Source of the DNA: Cladopsammia gracilis
Lineage: Eukaryota; Cnidaria; Anthozoa; Scleractinia; Dendrophylliidae
Length of the DNA stretch: 64,000 nt
Assembly: GCA_022457155.1 (NCBI GenBank)
Contig: JAJGOT010001030.1
Location: 1 to 64,000, forward strand
Reading direction: 5' to 3'
In this document: in pieces, positions 10,211 to 21,639 of the stretch
Layout of the letters: every line of letters starts with the position of its first letter
Position numbering within the stretch: the stretch's first letter is position 1
The notes under the pieces: generated by a model
The model's database searches: none
The model's input: only the letters and a program-made list of their open reading frames with translations
What the model was told of the DNA's origin: nothing
Program-made: the position numbers and the translations under genes

Positions 10211-10834
10211 CTATTAATTAGTAAACTGGTAAGAAACTAACCTCTTTATTCGCTTCCCAAGTATACTGCGCACAGTAGTGTAGTTTCAAAATTAAGTTCT
10301 GCGAATAGATTGGATTGGCGAAATAGATTGGCGAAAAAGGGAGAAGACTAGGCCACCGCTTCACTGCAAAGAGACGTTCAAAGAATTGAAAAGACGCATC
10401 TAAACCCTTCGCTCCATACACTTTGATATTCCTAATTGCGGTCTGCGGCCTTCCCATCACCAGGGTAACGCGGTAAAATTTAGAGCAAAAATTCGTCTTT
10501 CAAATCGGCACTCTTCATCCCCATGTAATCAACTAACGTTTTTCATTCAACTAATTTATTCTTGCTTTTCATTTTACCATGTTTCCACCAATAACGCAGT
10601 TCCACCGTTCGATATATATAAACCACACACAACCCACAATTCCTTGGTTCGTTCTGACGAATCTCTTTTTGGTGACAAATTCACCTCAGTACAATCAGAT
10701 GTTTCATTCCCCACCGACCCAACACCACAGTTTCTTTAGAAACTATTAATTAGTAAACTGGTAAGAAACTAACCTCTTTATTCGCTTCCCAAGTATACTG
10801 CGCACAGTAGTGTAGTTTCAAAATTAAGTTCTGC
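9791..10834. repeat. 532-bp tandem duplication of the Penelope tail
   Basis: The stretch beginning ATAGATTGGCGAAAAAGGGA occurs at 9791 and again at 10323 (offset 532), and the two units are almost identical through to GTTCTGC. It covers the GIY-YIG remnant and the 3' tail. The near-identity points to a recent unequal exchange or an assembly duplication. Confidence 0.85.
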
Positions 10835-10948
10835 AGATTGATAAACCAATCGTGTCCGCACTTTCAGTTACTCGAAGCAAAAAAACTCTTCAAAATTACC
10901 AAAAAAAAAAAAAAACAAATTTCAAGTAAAATGTGTAAAAAGTTCTCT

Positions 10949-11020
10949 TTCCCATACCGGGAGTCGAACCCGGGCCGCCTGGGTGAAAACCAGGAATCCT
11001 AACCGCTAGACCATATGGGA
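10949..11020 (-). tRNA. tRNA-Glu (UUC)
   Basis: Complete 72-nt cloverleaf with paired acceptor (UCCCAUA/UAUGGGA), intact T arm and anticodon loop UUUUCAC. Matches the animal tRNA-Glu(UUC) consensus closely. The minus-strand 3' flank (plus-strand side before 10949) has AT-rich sequence but no clear oligo-T. Confidence 0.92.
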
Positions 11021-11398
11021 ATTACATGTATGGTGATGTGATTTTGAACAGCACATTTTTTTCATAGAATCACTGGCGAGAGTCTATAAAGAATTGCCAC
11101 ATATTGCTTCGGTTTACCATCTTATTTTTAGCTAAACGCATTAAATAAATTTGTGGCAGTCGAAACGAATTCTTCTTTCACTCTTCACAGCCGGGGACTT
11201 CAACATTAAAATACAAAATGCATCAGTTTCGCGAGTTTAATCAGTGAAACATCATTTTCCAAGACACATTTCATTTCCGTCATGGCCATACCTAACCAAT
11301 CGTACCCGCCTTTCAGTTATTTGAATAAAAAGTTGTTTTGTTTTAAAAAATTTCAGCCTCTTCAAAGATTATAAAAATGTGTAAAAAAAATGTTCTCT

Positions 11399-11470
11399 TT
11401 CCCATACCGGGAGTCGAACCCGAGCCGCCTGGGTGAAAACCAGGAATCCTAACCGCTAGACCATATGGGA
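11399..11470 (-). tRNA. tRNA-Glu (UUC)
   Basis: As the other copies, with one change in the T stem giving a U-G wobble at the 49-65 pair (CTCGGG instead of CCCGGG). Anticodon loop normal. Runs of A upstream on the plus strand read as a T-run after the tRNA 3' end, suitable as a Pol III terminator. Confidence 0.9.
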
Positions 11471-11844
11471 ATTCGATGTACAATGATGTGATTTTAAACA
11501 GTCGTTTTTAACGACGTTTATTTCCTTCGACGCTTTCAAAGTAATAGTATGCTTGTATCAACTGAGTTGATCAGGTAAATTGGTCACCGTAAAGAGATTC
11601 AAAAGCTGACGTTTCCAGTGAACCAAGGAATTGTGGGCCGTGTGTGGTTTGTATATCGCACGGTGGTGCTACGCTGGGTGGAAACATGGTCACGTGAAAA
11701 TTCCGTGGGGATCAAGAGTGCTGATTTGTAATTGAAAGATGAAGTTTTGTTACTTGAAGCAAAGTTGTATTATTTTGAAAATTATCAGATTCTTTAAAAT
11801 TAAAAAAAAAATTTTTTCAAGTAAAATGTGTAAAAATGTTTTCT

Positions 11845-11916
11845 TTCCCATACCGGGAGTTGAACCCGGGCCGCCTGGGTGAAAACCAGGAATCCTAACC
11901 GCTAGACCATATGGGA
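11845..11916 (-). tRNA. tRNA-Glu (UUC)
   Basis: Complete cloverleaf. T loop TTCAACT instead of TTCGACT (a purine kept at position 57). Anticodon UUC and acceptor pairing intact. Confidence 0.9.
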
Positions 11917-12271
11917 ATTTCATGTGCAATCATGTGATTTTGAACAGCACATTGTTTCATAGAATCACCGGCGAGAGTCTATCATAGACTAGCCACATAT
12001 TGCTTCGGTGTACCATCTTATTTTATTTGTTGAACATATTAAATAAATTCGTGGCAATGAAAACGAATGCTCCTTTCACTCGTCACAGCTGGGTAATTCG
12101 AAATTAAAAATACAAAATGCACGTTTCGCGAGTTTAATCAGTGAAACATTTTTTCCAAGACACAATTCATTTCATCATTTCATCAATTCAAATCATCGAA
12201 GAAAAGTTGTTTTGTTTTAAAAATTTTCAGCCTCTTCAAAGATTAAAAAAATGTTTAAAAACAGTTCTGTT

Positions 12272-12342
12272 TTCCACACTGGGAGTCGAACCCGGGCCGC
12301 CTGGGTGAAAACCAGGAATCCTAACCGCTAGACCATATGGGA
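12272..12342 (-). pseudogene. tRNA-Glu pseudogene
   Basis: Anticodon and T arms are intact, but the 3' acceptor strand reads TGTGGAA with one G missing against TATGGGAA, so the acceptor stem cannot pair fully. Sister of 17006-17075. Confidence 0.75.
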
Positions 12343-12674
12343 ATTAGATGTACAATGATGTACTTTTGAACAACACATTTCCTCATATAAGAATAGAAGA
12401 ATCTTTAAAGAATCCGGCGCCACATATTGCGTCGATGTGCCTCCTTCTTTTTATAGTTTCAAACATTACATCAATCTGGCAGTCAAAACGAATTCCCTTT
12501 CTCTCTTCACAAGCGAGAGACTGCAATATTAAAATACAAAATGTTTCGCGATTTCAATCAGTGAAGGAGACATCCTTTTCCAAGACCGTTTCATTTCTAT
12601 CCTGGCCGTACTTAGTGCCAAAACATCTAGTAGTGACTGTGTTGACCGTTATGTCACTTTAAAGAGGTTCGACT

Positions 12675-13848
12675 ATTATTCCCATCCGGCCCGACCTAAC
12701 TTAGTCAATACGTACATAGTATTTACGCTGCATAAATAGTTAATACAAGTTTAAAGCCGATGACCGATGGATGGAAGTAGTAAAAATTTGTGTATTCACG
12801 AGTGAAGAACGGTAAACAGTTCATTTCGTTGCAAGCCATCCATGTTGTGAAACAATCGAACCTTAGCTATATTCAGCTCCCAAGTCTTCAAAGAAGAAGA
12901 AAGATTTGCTGGATGACTTACTGGACACTGAAATGCAGGAATTAGGATCACATTAACGAACTCAGGGAAGGCAAGTTTAACTTCGCCAAATTCGGAAATT
13001 AAAGACAAGTGATCTGAGGCATTTGGACTGGACTTCCAACTCCAGGACGGTGGACTGTTAACGATTCAATTAGTCAACTTTCTCTTGTAATACAAGGCCG
13101 CGTAAACAAAAAGGAGACAAGAAGAAAACATGATCATCTTTTAGAACTATATCGCTATCAAAACAAACGTTCTTGGTTTTCTTGTAGAGGTTCACAGATT
13201 TAATTCGACTAATGAATGCTCTCGTAAGAGTGGATAACTTCTGTGACAAGTTGATAATAAATAGTTGTGGCGTCATCACTTTTATTGTTTTCAAGATAAC
13301 TTCTACATGCGATTCAGTGTAAAAATATAAACCCCTTGGAGAAAATGACAAAAGCATCAAGTATCAGACACACTATTAAAAAAAAGAATTCGTTTCCCAT
13401 ACCGGGAGTCGAACCCGGGCCGCCTGGGTGAAAACCAGGAATCCTAACCGCTAGACCATATGGGAATTCGATGTACAATAATGTGACTTTAAACAGTCCT
13501 TTTTAACGAAGTTTATTTCCATCAACTGAGTTGATCAGGTAAATTGGTCACCTTAGAGAGATTCAAAAGCTGACGGTGAGTGAACCAAGGAATTATGGGC
13601 CGTGTGTGGTTTGTATATCGCACGGTGGTGCTACGCCATTGGTGGAAATATGGTCACGTGAAAATTCCGTGGGGATTAAGAGTGCCGATTTTCAAGACGA
13701 ATTTTTGCTCTAAATTTTACGTTACGTGTTACCCCTGGTATAGGACTAGCACTCAAATATTTTTTCGATCTGCGAACTGTTCAAAAACCTCGGAAACACT
13801 ACTCCGCTTAGCCGCGGAAGTAGTTTTGACAATTAACTGTTTTTTCAT
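12675..13848. repeat. Segmental duplication, right copy (partner 2130-3388)
   Basis: Starts abruptly inside the palindrome seen at 2043-2200 and runs to the empty insertion site of the Ngaro/DIRS-like element. Includes a normal tRNA-Glu at 13394 and an inverted Penelope tail from about 13570. The open frame 12796-13008 recurs at 2296 and is a repeat frame, not a gene. Confidence 0.8.
13394..13465 (-). tRNA. tRNA-Glu (UUC)
   Basis: Complete and canonical; the direct paralogue of 2867-2938 but with the normal anticodon loop UUUUCAC. This shows that U33G in the other copy arose after the duplication. Confidence 0.92.
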
Positions 13849-15540
13849 TTTCCGAGAACTACTACAAACAAGTGATTGGCGTAACCATGAGTACTAAAGT
13901 GAGACCAACTTATGCTATTCTTTTCGTGGGCTACATCGCAAATCAATTTTTCAGCCGGTTTGACGGGACAAACTTGACCTTTACGGTCGCTACATCGACG
14001 ACTGTATAGGTGCATCATCCAGTCAGTTAAAGAGGAACTTAATCAATTTATAACTTCTGTCAATTCCTTGTCAATGGCATAACCATAAGTACTAAAGTGA
14101 GACCAAGCTATGCTAATCTTTTCGTGGGCTACATATCGCAAATCAATTTTTCAGCCGGTATGATGGGACAAACTTGACCTTTACGGTCGCTACATCGACG
14201 ACTGTATTGGTACATCATCCTATAACTTCTGTCAATTTCTTTCACCCGGTTTATAATATAGATGGTTTTCACGGCGGCCATGTTGGTGGACAGAAACAAT
14301 ATAAATCGTTTGCATAAAAATAGAGTTTTACTACCAAAGGAGGAAAATTTCATTGTTCTTACCACCAACATGGCCATCATGAAAACAATCTATACCTGGG
14401 GAATTTCTAAAACTTCAGTTGCTTTTCTTGATATCAAAGTTTCAATCAATGGCAATGGCCTATCTACCGTAAGCGTGCATTGCAAACCTACAAATCCACA
14501 TTTCACAGTTATTTGCTACATTCATCCTATCATCCATCGCACGTCAAAAACTCCATCACAACGTATTCTTAATTTCTTAGGCTAACGCTCTTATGTATGA
14601 CTCCCATTTTCCCAACAAATCAATCATAGGAAATGTGCCAGTTCTTCAAGAATCGTGGCCATCTCGACTCTGTTGTCAAAACAGGTCAATAACTTGCACA
14701 ACATGAATCGACAGTCAGCACTACAAACATTCCATTCACCCTCGCTTTTCACCCCACACAACCACGTAGTTATAAGCATCATTTTAAAGAACTTCAAACT
14801 ACTTCAAAATGACCCCAAAACAGGTAGAATGTTTTACAACCGGCAACTATTTCATTCAATCGTGACAAAAACATAGGCAGCTTTCCAGTAAATGGCACAC
14901 TGATATCTGACGATCGACCTGGCGCTTTTTAAGGTGCACGTACACCGCCAACACTTGTCCTTTCATTTTTACAGCGCACACAGAAATCACTGATCATTTC
15001 ACATGCGTCTCAGCAAATGTAATGTACTGCATAGCACATACTTCGTGCAAAAAGATATTCTTTGGCGAAACAGGGAGAAGACTAGGCGACAGCTTTCTTG
15101 AACATCTAAGACTGAAGACGTTGAAAGAATTAACAAAGACGCATCTAAACCCGTCGCTCTACACTTTAATATTCCTAGTTGCGGTGTGCGGCTTTCCCTT
15201 CAACTGGGTAACGCGGTGAAATTTAGAGCAAAAATTCATCTTTCAAATCGGAACTCATGTAATCAACAAACGTTTTTCATTCAACTAATTTATTCTTGCT
15301 TTTCATTTTACCATGTTTCCACCAATAGCGTAGTTCCACCGTTCGATATATATAAACCACACACAACCCACAATTCCTTGGTTCGTTCTGACGAATCTCT
15401 TTTTGGTGGCAAATTTACCTCAGTGCTATCAACTCAGGTGATAAAACCAAATTTTCATGTTTCATTCCCCTTTATACGCTTCCCAAGTATACTGCGCACA
15501 GTAGTAGTTTCAAAGTTAAGTTCTGCAGATTGATAAACCA
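13849..15540 (+). mobile_element. Penelope-like element, copy 2, degenerate
   Basis: Same architecture as 8578-10210: RT end with YIDDCIG (about 13992) in a duplicated segment, the MITE at 14259-14393, KTSVAFLDIKVSINGNGLS (about 14415), and a GIY-YIG part reading YCIAHTSCKKIFFGETGRRL (from about 15025), which is better preserved than in copy 1 and in one open frame of 65 codons. The tail continues to about 15540. Stops and indels throughout make it inactive. Confidence 0.75.
14259..14393. mobile_element. Small MITE inserted in Penelope copy 2
   Basis: Same insertion as 8991-9125, with the same arms and position. Confidence 0.7.
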
Positions 15541-15704
15541 ATCCTGTGCTCACTTTCAGCACCCTGGATCCAGAGGTCCGTTTCTTCACTAAAACAAAAA
15601 AACCTCTGGCACCCAGGGTACACTTTCAGTTACTCGAAGCAAAATTACTCTTCAAAATTACAAAAAAAAAATTTTTCAAGTAAACTGGGTAAAAAAAAGT
15701 CTCT

Positions 15705-15776
15705 TTCCCATACCGGGAGTCGAACCCGGGCCGCCTGGGTGAAAACCAGGAATCCTAACCGCTAGACCATATGGGA
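15705..15776 (-). tRNA. tRNA-Glu (UUC)
   Basis: Complete canonical cloverleaf; T-run after the 3' end on the minus strand. Confidence 0.92.
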
Positions 15777-16146
15777 ATTCGATGTACAATGATGTGATTT
15801 TAAACTGTCGTTTTTGACGACGCTTATTTCCTTCGACGCTTTCAAAGTAATAGTATGCTTGTATCAACTGAGTTGATCAGGTAAATTGGTCACCGTAAAG
15901 AGATTCAAAAGCTGACGTTTCCAGTGAACTAAGGAATTGTGGACCGTGTGTGGTTTGTATATCGCACGTTGGTGCTACGCTATTGGTGGAAACATGGTCA
16001 TGTGAAAATTACCTGGGGATTAAGAGTGCCGATTTGAAAGATGAAGTTTTGTTACTTGAAGCAAAGTTGTATTATTTTAAAAATTATCAGATTCTTTAAA
16101 ATTTTAAAAAAATACTTTTCAAGTAAAATGTGTAAAAAAGTTTTCT

Positions 16147-16218
16147 TTCCCATACCGGGAGTTGAACCCGGGCCGCCTGGGTGAAAACCAGGAATCCTAA
16201 CCGCTAGACCATATGGGA
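16147..16218 (-). tRNA. tRNA-Glu (UUC)
   Basis: Complete; T loop TTCAACT like 11845-11916. Confidence 0.9.
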
Positions 16219-16558
16219 ATTACATGTACAATGATGTGATTTTGAACAGCACATTTTTTTCATAGAATCACCGGCGAGAGTCTTTAAAGAATCGCCACAT
16301 ATTGCTTCGGTCAGTCAGTCGAAACGAATTCTCCTTTCACTCTTCACAGCCGGGGACTTCAATATTAAAATTCAAAATGCATCAGTTTCCCGAGTTTAAT
16401 CAGTGAAACATCAATTTCCAAGACACATTTCATTTCCGTCATGGCCATACCTAACCAATCGTACCCACCTTTCAGATTTGAATAAAAAGTTTTTTTGTTT
16501 TAAAAAAATTCAGCCTCTTCAAAGATTATAAAAATGTGTAAAAAAAAAAAAGTTCTCT

Positions 16559-16630
16559 TTCCCATACCGGGAATCGAACCCGGGCCGCCTGGGTGAAAAC
16601 CAGGAATCCTAACCGCTAGACCATATGGGA
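16559..16630 (-). tRNA. tRNA-Glu (UUC)
   Basis: Complete; one T-loop change (TTCGATT). Followed on the minus strand by a long T-run. Confidence 0.9.
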
Positions 16631-17005
16631 ATTTCATGTGCAATCATGTGATTTTGAACAACACATTGTTTCATAGAATCACCGCCGGCGAGAGTCTATC
16701 ATAGACTGGCCACATACTGCTTCGGTGTACCATCTTATTTTATTTGTTAAACATATTAAGTAAATTCGTGGCAATGAAAACGAATTCTCCTTTCACTCGT
16801 CACAGCTGGGTAACTCAAAATACAAAATGCATGTTTCGCGAGTTTAATCAGTGAAACATCTTTTACCAAGACACAATTCATTTCCATTATCACCATACCT
16901 AACCAATTGTACCCGCACTTTCAGTTATTTGAAGAAAAGTTGTTTTGTTTTAAAAATTTTCAGCCTCTTCAAAGATTAAAAAAATGTTTAAAAACAGTTC
17001 TGTTT

Positions 17006-17075
17006 TTCACACTGGGAGTCGAACCCGGGCCGCCTGGGTAAAAACCAGGAATCCTAACCGCCAGACCATATGGGA
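17006..17075 (-). pseudogene. tRNA-Glu-derived pseudogene with UUU anticodon
   Basis: The anticodon loop reads UUUUUAC, giving UUU (Lys) in a tRNA-Glu body, and the 3' acceptor strand (TGTGAA) has lost two residues. The D arm also has a change (GGCGG for AGCGG). Not expected to be functional. Confidence 0.75.
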
Positions 17076-17405
17076 ATTCGACGCACAACTACGTACAATG
17101 ATGTACTTTTGAACAGTACATTTCCTCGTATAAGAATAGAAGAATCTTTAAAGAATCCGGCGCCACATATTGCGTCGATGTGCCTCCTTCTTTTTATAGT
17201 TCCGAACATTACATCAATCTGGCAATCAAAACGAATTCCCTTTCTCTCTTCACAAGCGAGAGACTGCAATATTAAAATACAAAATGTTTCGCGATTTCAA
17301 TCAGTGAAGGAGACATCCATTTCCAAGACCGTTTCATTTCTATCCTGGCCGTACTTAGTGCAAAAACATCTAGTAGTGACTGTGTTGACCGTTATGTCGC
17401 TTTAA

Positions 17406-19250
17406 AGAGGTTCGACTATTAAAAAAGAAAAGGTTTGGATAAAAAGCAGCTCGACATTGATTTCTAGTGCATTTGAGGGCCGCCACCTGCGAGTGACTGT
17501 TACGGAACATGGCTGACATTTTGCTTTTAAAAAGTAAGTAAGTTACAGCGATTTTTTCAAGTGGTTACCTTCTATTTAGTTAAAATTAAATTTAAAAACT
17601 CTACATACAAATTGAATGTAAAGCGTATTGAGTTTCAGAAACTGAAATATCCTTATAGAACTAAATTTAATATTAAAAACTCTTATAAACTAAGGGTTTT
17701 AGAAGCGTTTTAGAATTATTAAAATTTATAGTTCTGGTAAAAGATGATATATCTTTCCAGGTCTTGACACCTCTGCAATAAAACGATTTCTCTGCGTTTC
17801 TTGTGGTCAAAACGAGTTAAATACTAAAGATATTTACACAAAAAAAATTAACAATAATGATTTTTATAAAAGCGCTTTATTAAAAACTTTTTTAAATTAT
17901 TAAAATTTAAAGTTGTGGCAAAAGATGATCAGTCGTTCAAGCCCTTGACACTTTTAATAAAAGGATTTCTCTCCGTTCTTTGTTGTCATTCTCGAGATTT
18001 TGATATTATTTTCCGCATCCCTATTGTTGGCATTATGGGTGTCCCGAACGTATTGAAATTTGCACTCAAGTTTAATGGGACTGTACTTGCACAAATCTTT
18101 CCTTTGCTTGGCTAAAGTCCTTCAGGATTGTAAAATAATAATTTGTGCAGTAAACGCTACAAATAGGTACAGATGGCTTTATTCCGAGGATGATTGAAAT
18201 AGATAGCAGTAACGAGTGCTAAAGCGAATTTATCGTTAAACTGTATGGGACATATTGTTACCTCAGGTAACATATGTCATTAACCGTTCCCAATTTTGCT
18301 ATTTGAAAGTATTTCTTTGTCTGGCTAAATTGTTTCCTTAAACATTTGTTGGCTCAAAACGTAAGAAATCAGGTTTTGGAAGCCGCAGTTCTGTATGAAA
18401 CAAACGAGATAGTGTCTCTAAATCAGGGCTTGGGTTGTTTGTGTTACTCAGGTAATGAGGCTAAGGTTCAACTAAAGAAAAAACAAAGAAACTTAAAATA
18501 ATGGGTTGGTTGGAGAGTAGTCTGAATTGAGTTATAGCGCCTGTGTGGGGCGCTACCTCGCTAATTGAACTAACCATGCCGGCCGTGGAACCTTTCCAAC
18601 TATGACGCAGCTACAGGCATCCTTCGCCCTGAGAACAGAACACAGTCATCTGCCCAGTGTAACTCGTCAAGCCTGTTTCTAGTGATCCACCCCTCTGATT
18701 CGGAGGTTATCCGTCTAGGATCGGCAAGGGCCTTTGTCTCAGACCTTCCCAGGGGCATCGGCAGGAACTTACGTTCCTCGGAAGTGGCCCCTTAAGCGAG
18801 CATTCCACCCAACCCGATATACACTATGTTTCACTCTCCTATTTATAAGTAAAAATTTTGACCGCGGCTCAATTGTGGGACGTCTTTGGTCTTTGACGTT
18901 TTTTTTTTTAATTATGACAGAAGCTAATTCACTTAAATTTTGAATTCCTCGTCATATTTCTTCGGATAATCACGGTACTTTCAAAAGCGTGACCTTGCTT
19001 CAATATTTTTTCATATTTTCGTTGTGCGCATGCGCAATAACTGTTGGTTAGAATTTGAAAGAGGGATAGCGTAATAAGCAGAGAGGCCACTGTTTTTACG
19101 AGCTGAGAACTTTTTAAAGTTCTACGGTGAAAATTTCGGGATTTAGTTCTTTTTCTTGTAATAGAAATAAGCATTTTTGCTTCAGGTAAATGCGAATGTA
19201 AATAGCTAAAATCTACTACACTCTTTTCAGTTTTGTCTCGTGTTCAACAC
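17406..19250. other. AT-rich stretch, nothing recognised
   Basis: No gene or RNA found. A weak direct duplication is visible (about 17720-17800 and 17900-17980, both with GTGGCAAAAGATGAT-like sequence and ATTTCTC(T/C)GCGTTT-like ends). The stretch around 18540-18830 is more GC-rich and may be a repeat tail. Confidence 0.4.
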
Positions 19251-19690
19251 TTTCACACTCCCAGAGTCAATTGGAAACATGTGATGTAGTTCTAACTTTT
19301 GAGTCTGTCGACAAAATCCTATGGTGTGACCATTCAAATGAAACCTCTTCAGCAGTACTTTTGCATGGTACCATTTGTTCTAACTTTTGAGTTTGTCGAC
19401 GAAATCCTATGGTGTGACCATTCAAATGAAACCTCTTCAGCAGTACTTTTGCATGGTACCATTTGTTCTAACTTTTGAGTCCGTTGATGAAATCCTATGG
19501 TGTGAACATTCAAATGAAACCTCTTCAGCAGTAATTTTGCATGGTACCATTTCTTCTAACTTTTGAGTCTGTGGATGAAATCCTATGGTGTGACCATTCA
19601 AATGAAACCTCTTTGGCAGTACTTTTGCATGGTACCGTTTGTTTTGTTAATATTCTACAAAATAAAATTTGGATTTTTTTTTTTAATTTT
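19251..19690. repeat. 88-bp tandem repeats, four units
   Basis: Units beginning GTTCTAACTTTTGAGTC recur at about 19288, 19376, 19464 and 19552 (period 88), each ending in TTTTGCATGGTACCATTT. The leading border has CACTCCCAGAGTCAATT, and the trailing border has CACTCTTGGGAGTTGAG. Single copies occur inverted at about 21640-21830 and direct at 22045-22252, and a border fragment occurs inverted at 24878-24925, so the unit belongs to a dispersed mobile repeat. Confidence 0.8.
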
Positions 19691-19842
19691 GATATTTGAC
19701 ACTCTTGGGAGTTGAGGGTTAAATAGGCTAATTCACGAGGATTTCACTAATTTTTTGGTCTAAACGGTGCTAAAATTGTTTATAAGTACCATTAATGGTG
19801 TACAAAATTTTCTATAAACCTAAGAACGAAGATATAAATTAC

Positions 19843-20563
19843 GCCCGGTTCAAACGTCGAACTTTACATGCGCCGAACCTAATACCTATTTAGGTCGACC
19901 CAAACTATTAAGTTCGACTGTTGATTCAGACGGTCGAACTTTACATGTGCCGAACCTAATTCGTGGCGAAAAGAAATATCATCCTTACTGCTTAAAATAG
20001 GGAAATAAACCGAAAAAAGTAAAATAAACCAAGCCTGGAAATTCTTGTTTTGATTTTAGTGTGCTTTGTGTTCGTTATGGCAAGGAGACAGCTGAGGAGA
20101 TCGTGATCGCCGATATTTGGACAAAATAAAGTAACGCCATAAATTTTAAAGTACATTACGATTTCTTTATGGATATAACGAAAAGCAACTGTTTAGAAGA
20201 CCGATTTAAGCTGTCCAGTTTCAGTCTAAAAATTTACAACGTGAATGCTGGTAACCGTCGTCACGCTTCTGTGAGTTCTGTCTACAAAGGCGCGAAAACC
20301 CACTAAATAGCCAATCAGTAGCGCGGTTATATTGAAAAAATACGTTAACATAATTTATGCATTAGGTTCGGCACATGTGAAGTTCGACGTATGAATCGAA
20401 GTCGATCTTTTGCCGTTCTATTCGACAAGCTCAGTCGAATAGAACGGCAGAGTCGACCCAAATACAAAAGTGCCGTTCCTAATTGATTCATACGTCGAAC
20501 TTTACATGTGCCGAACCTAATTATTAGGTTCGGCACATGTAAAGTTCGACGTTTGAACCGGGC
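19843..20563. mobile_element. 721-bp MITE with cascaded subterminal repeats
   Basis: Ends are inverted: GCCCGGTTCAAACGTCGAAC at 19843 and its complement ending at 20563. The motif TCGAACTTTACATG(T/C)(G/C)CCGAACCTAAT occurs five or so times in both orientations near the two ends, and a hairpin with AGTCGAATAGAACGGC lies at about 20410-20450. Non-autonomous; no coding capacity. The repeated subterminal motif resembles transposase-binding arrays. Confidence 0.8.
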
Positions 20564-20836
20564 CTTAAATTCTTAAAGGGAGAACGAACCACAGCTATTT
20601 TTATATCGAATTTTCAAAGACACGGGGAAAGAGCTAAATTTTTCAAGTTGCAATCCTAAAAACACATTAACGGACAGCCCCGGATGATAAATTGCGTTTT
20701 CATGAGTTTGGCCGGGAGCTTGCTTTATCTTGAAATAGGAAGGAAAAAATGCCAAACATGATTACAGCAAAGACAAGAGACAAAACAACGGCTTAACTTG
20801 AATGCTCAAAGTTCTCAGGTAATGGGCCGCCTGTTA

Positions 20837-21019
20837 TACACCTTATTCCAAAATGGTGGCCAATTTATTTTTCTTTTATATCCATGTAAATTAGCCCTCT
20901 TGGCCTCGTCAGCATGTGCAAAATACAAAGGAATTTTCAAGCGAAAATGAGGCCAACAGGGCTAATTAACATGCATATAAAAGAATAAAAAATTGGCCGC
21001 CATTTTGGAATAAGGTGTA
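20837..21019. mobile_element. 183-bp foldback MITE
   Basis: Inverted arms of about 70 bp, beginning TACACCTTATTCCAAAATGG and ending with its complement, with a short loop near 20915. Confidence 0.85.
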
Positions 21020-21639
21020 TTTCACCCAAAAAGTGAGGGGTGGTCTGTCTTCTGAGGCTTCAACAGCGTAAAACTTTGCGAGGCTAATAAGTTTGCAATT
21101 ATTGCAATTTTGATGTGCACATGATATTCAAATTAGGTCACGTGACTTATTACGGCCACAATTTAATGGCACCAGTTTATACCAACAGTCATCCTTTTCT
21201 ACCTCCCCAACGGTTCACAAAGTCACCAACAAAGGATCTGTACCCGGCCCTTTTGAAATATTTTATTTATTTTGAAAATAAACGACATTTTGTACTAGTG
21301 CCTAAATCCCTCATACAAGTAATTTAAGTTTTTCACACTTTTATTTTTATTATCTCAAAAAGCCCGGGCACAGAAATGATGCACTTTAACCCCAAACTAC
21401 TTGTTCTGTTTTGCTCTGTAGAATCTTTTCATCTAATTTAGTTGTATATTTGGTGGCATTTGACGACACAACATGGGAAACTAGACGAGCAAAATGTCGA
21501 TATTTCAGCGATAGATTATAGTGCACTTCGTTACCAAAGTAGTTCACCGTATATTCTTTGATACCAATATGTTTTTAGCCGAGTTTCCAAAGTGATACTA
21601 AAAGTGTGGTGAAATGTCCCTTTGACCTTTTCACCCTCA

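Larger units (their letters stand above)
10835..12674. repeat. tRNA-Glu cluster, block 1 (partner about 15560-17405)
   Basis: Contains tRNA-type loci at 10949, 11399, 11845 and 12272, separated by about 430-450 bp of AT-rich flank. Each flank type recurs in the partner block, but in another order: flank after 11399 matches that after 15705, after 10949 that after 16147, after 11845 that after 16559, and after 12272 that after 17006. The piece 12348-12662 is nearly identical to 17094-17405. No protein gene recognised. Confidence 0.8.
15560..17405. repeat. tRNA-Glu cluster, block 2 (partner 10835-12662)
   Basis: Carries loci at 15705, 16147, 16559 and 17006 in flanks shuffled relative to block 1. 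A short near-perfect inverted repeat lies at about 15559-15618 (CACCCTGGATCCAGAGG... / ...CCTCTGGCACCCAGGGTAC). Confidence 0.75.
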
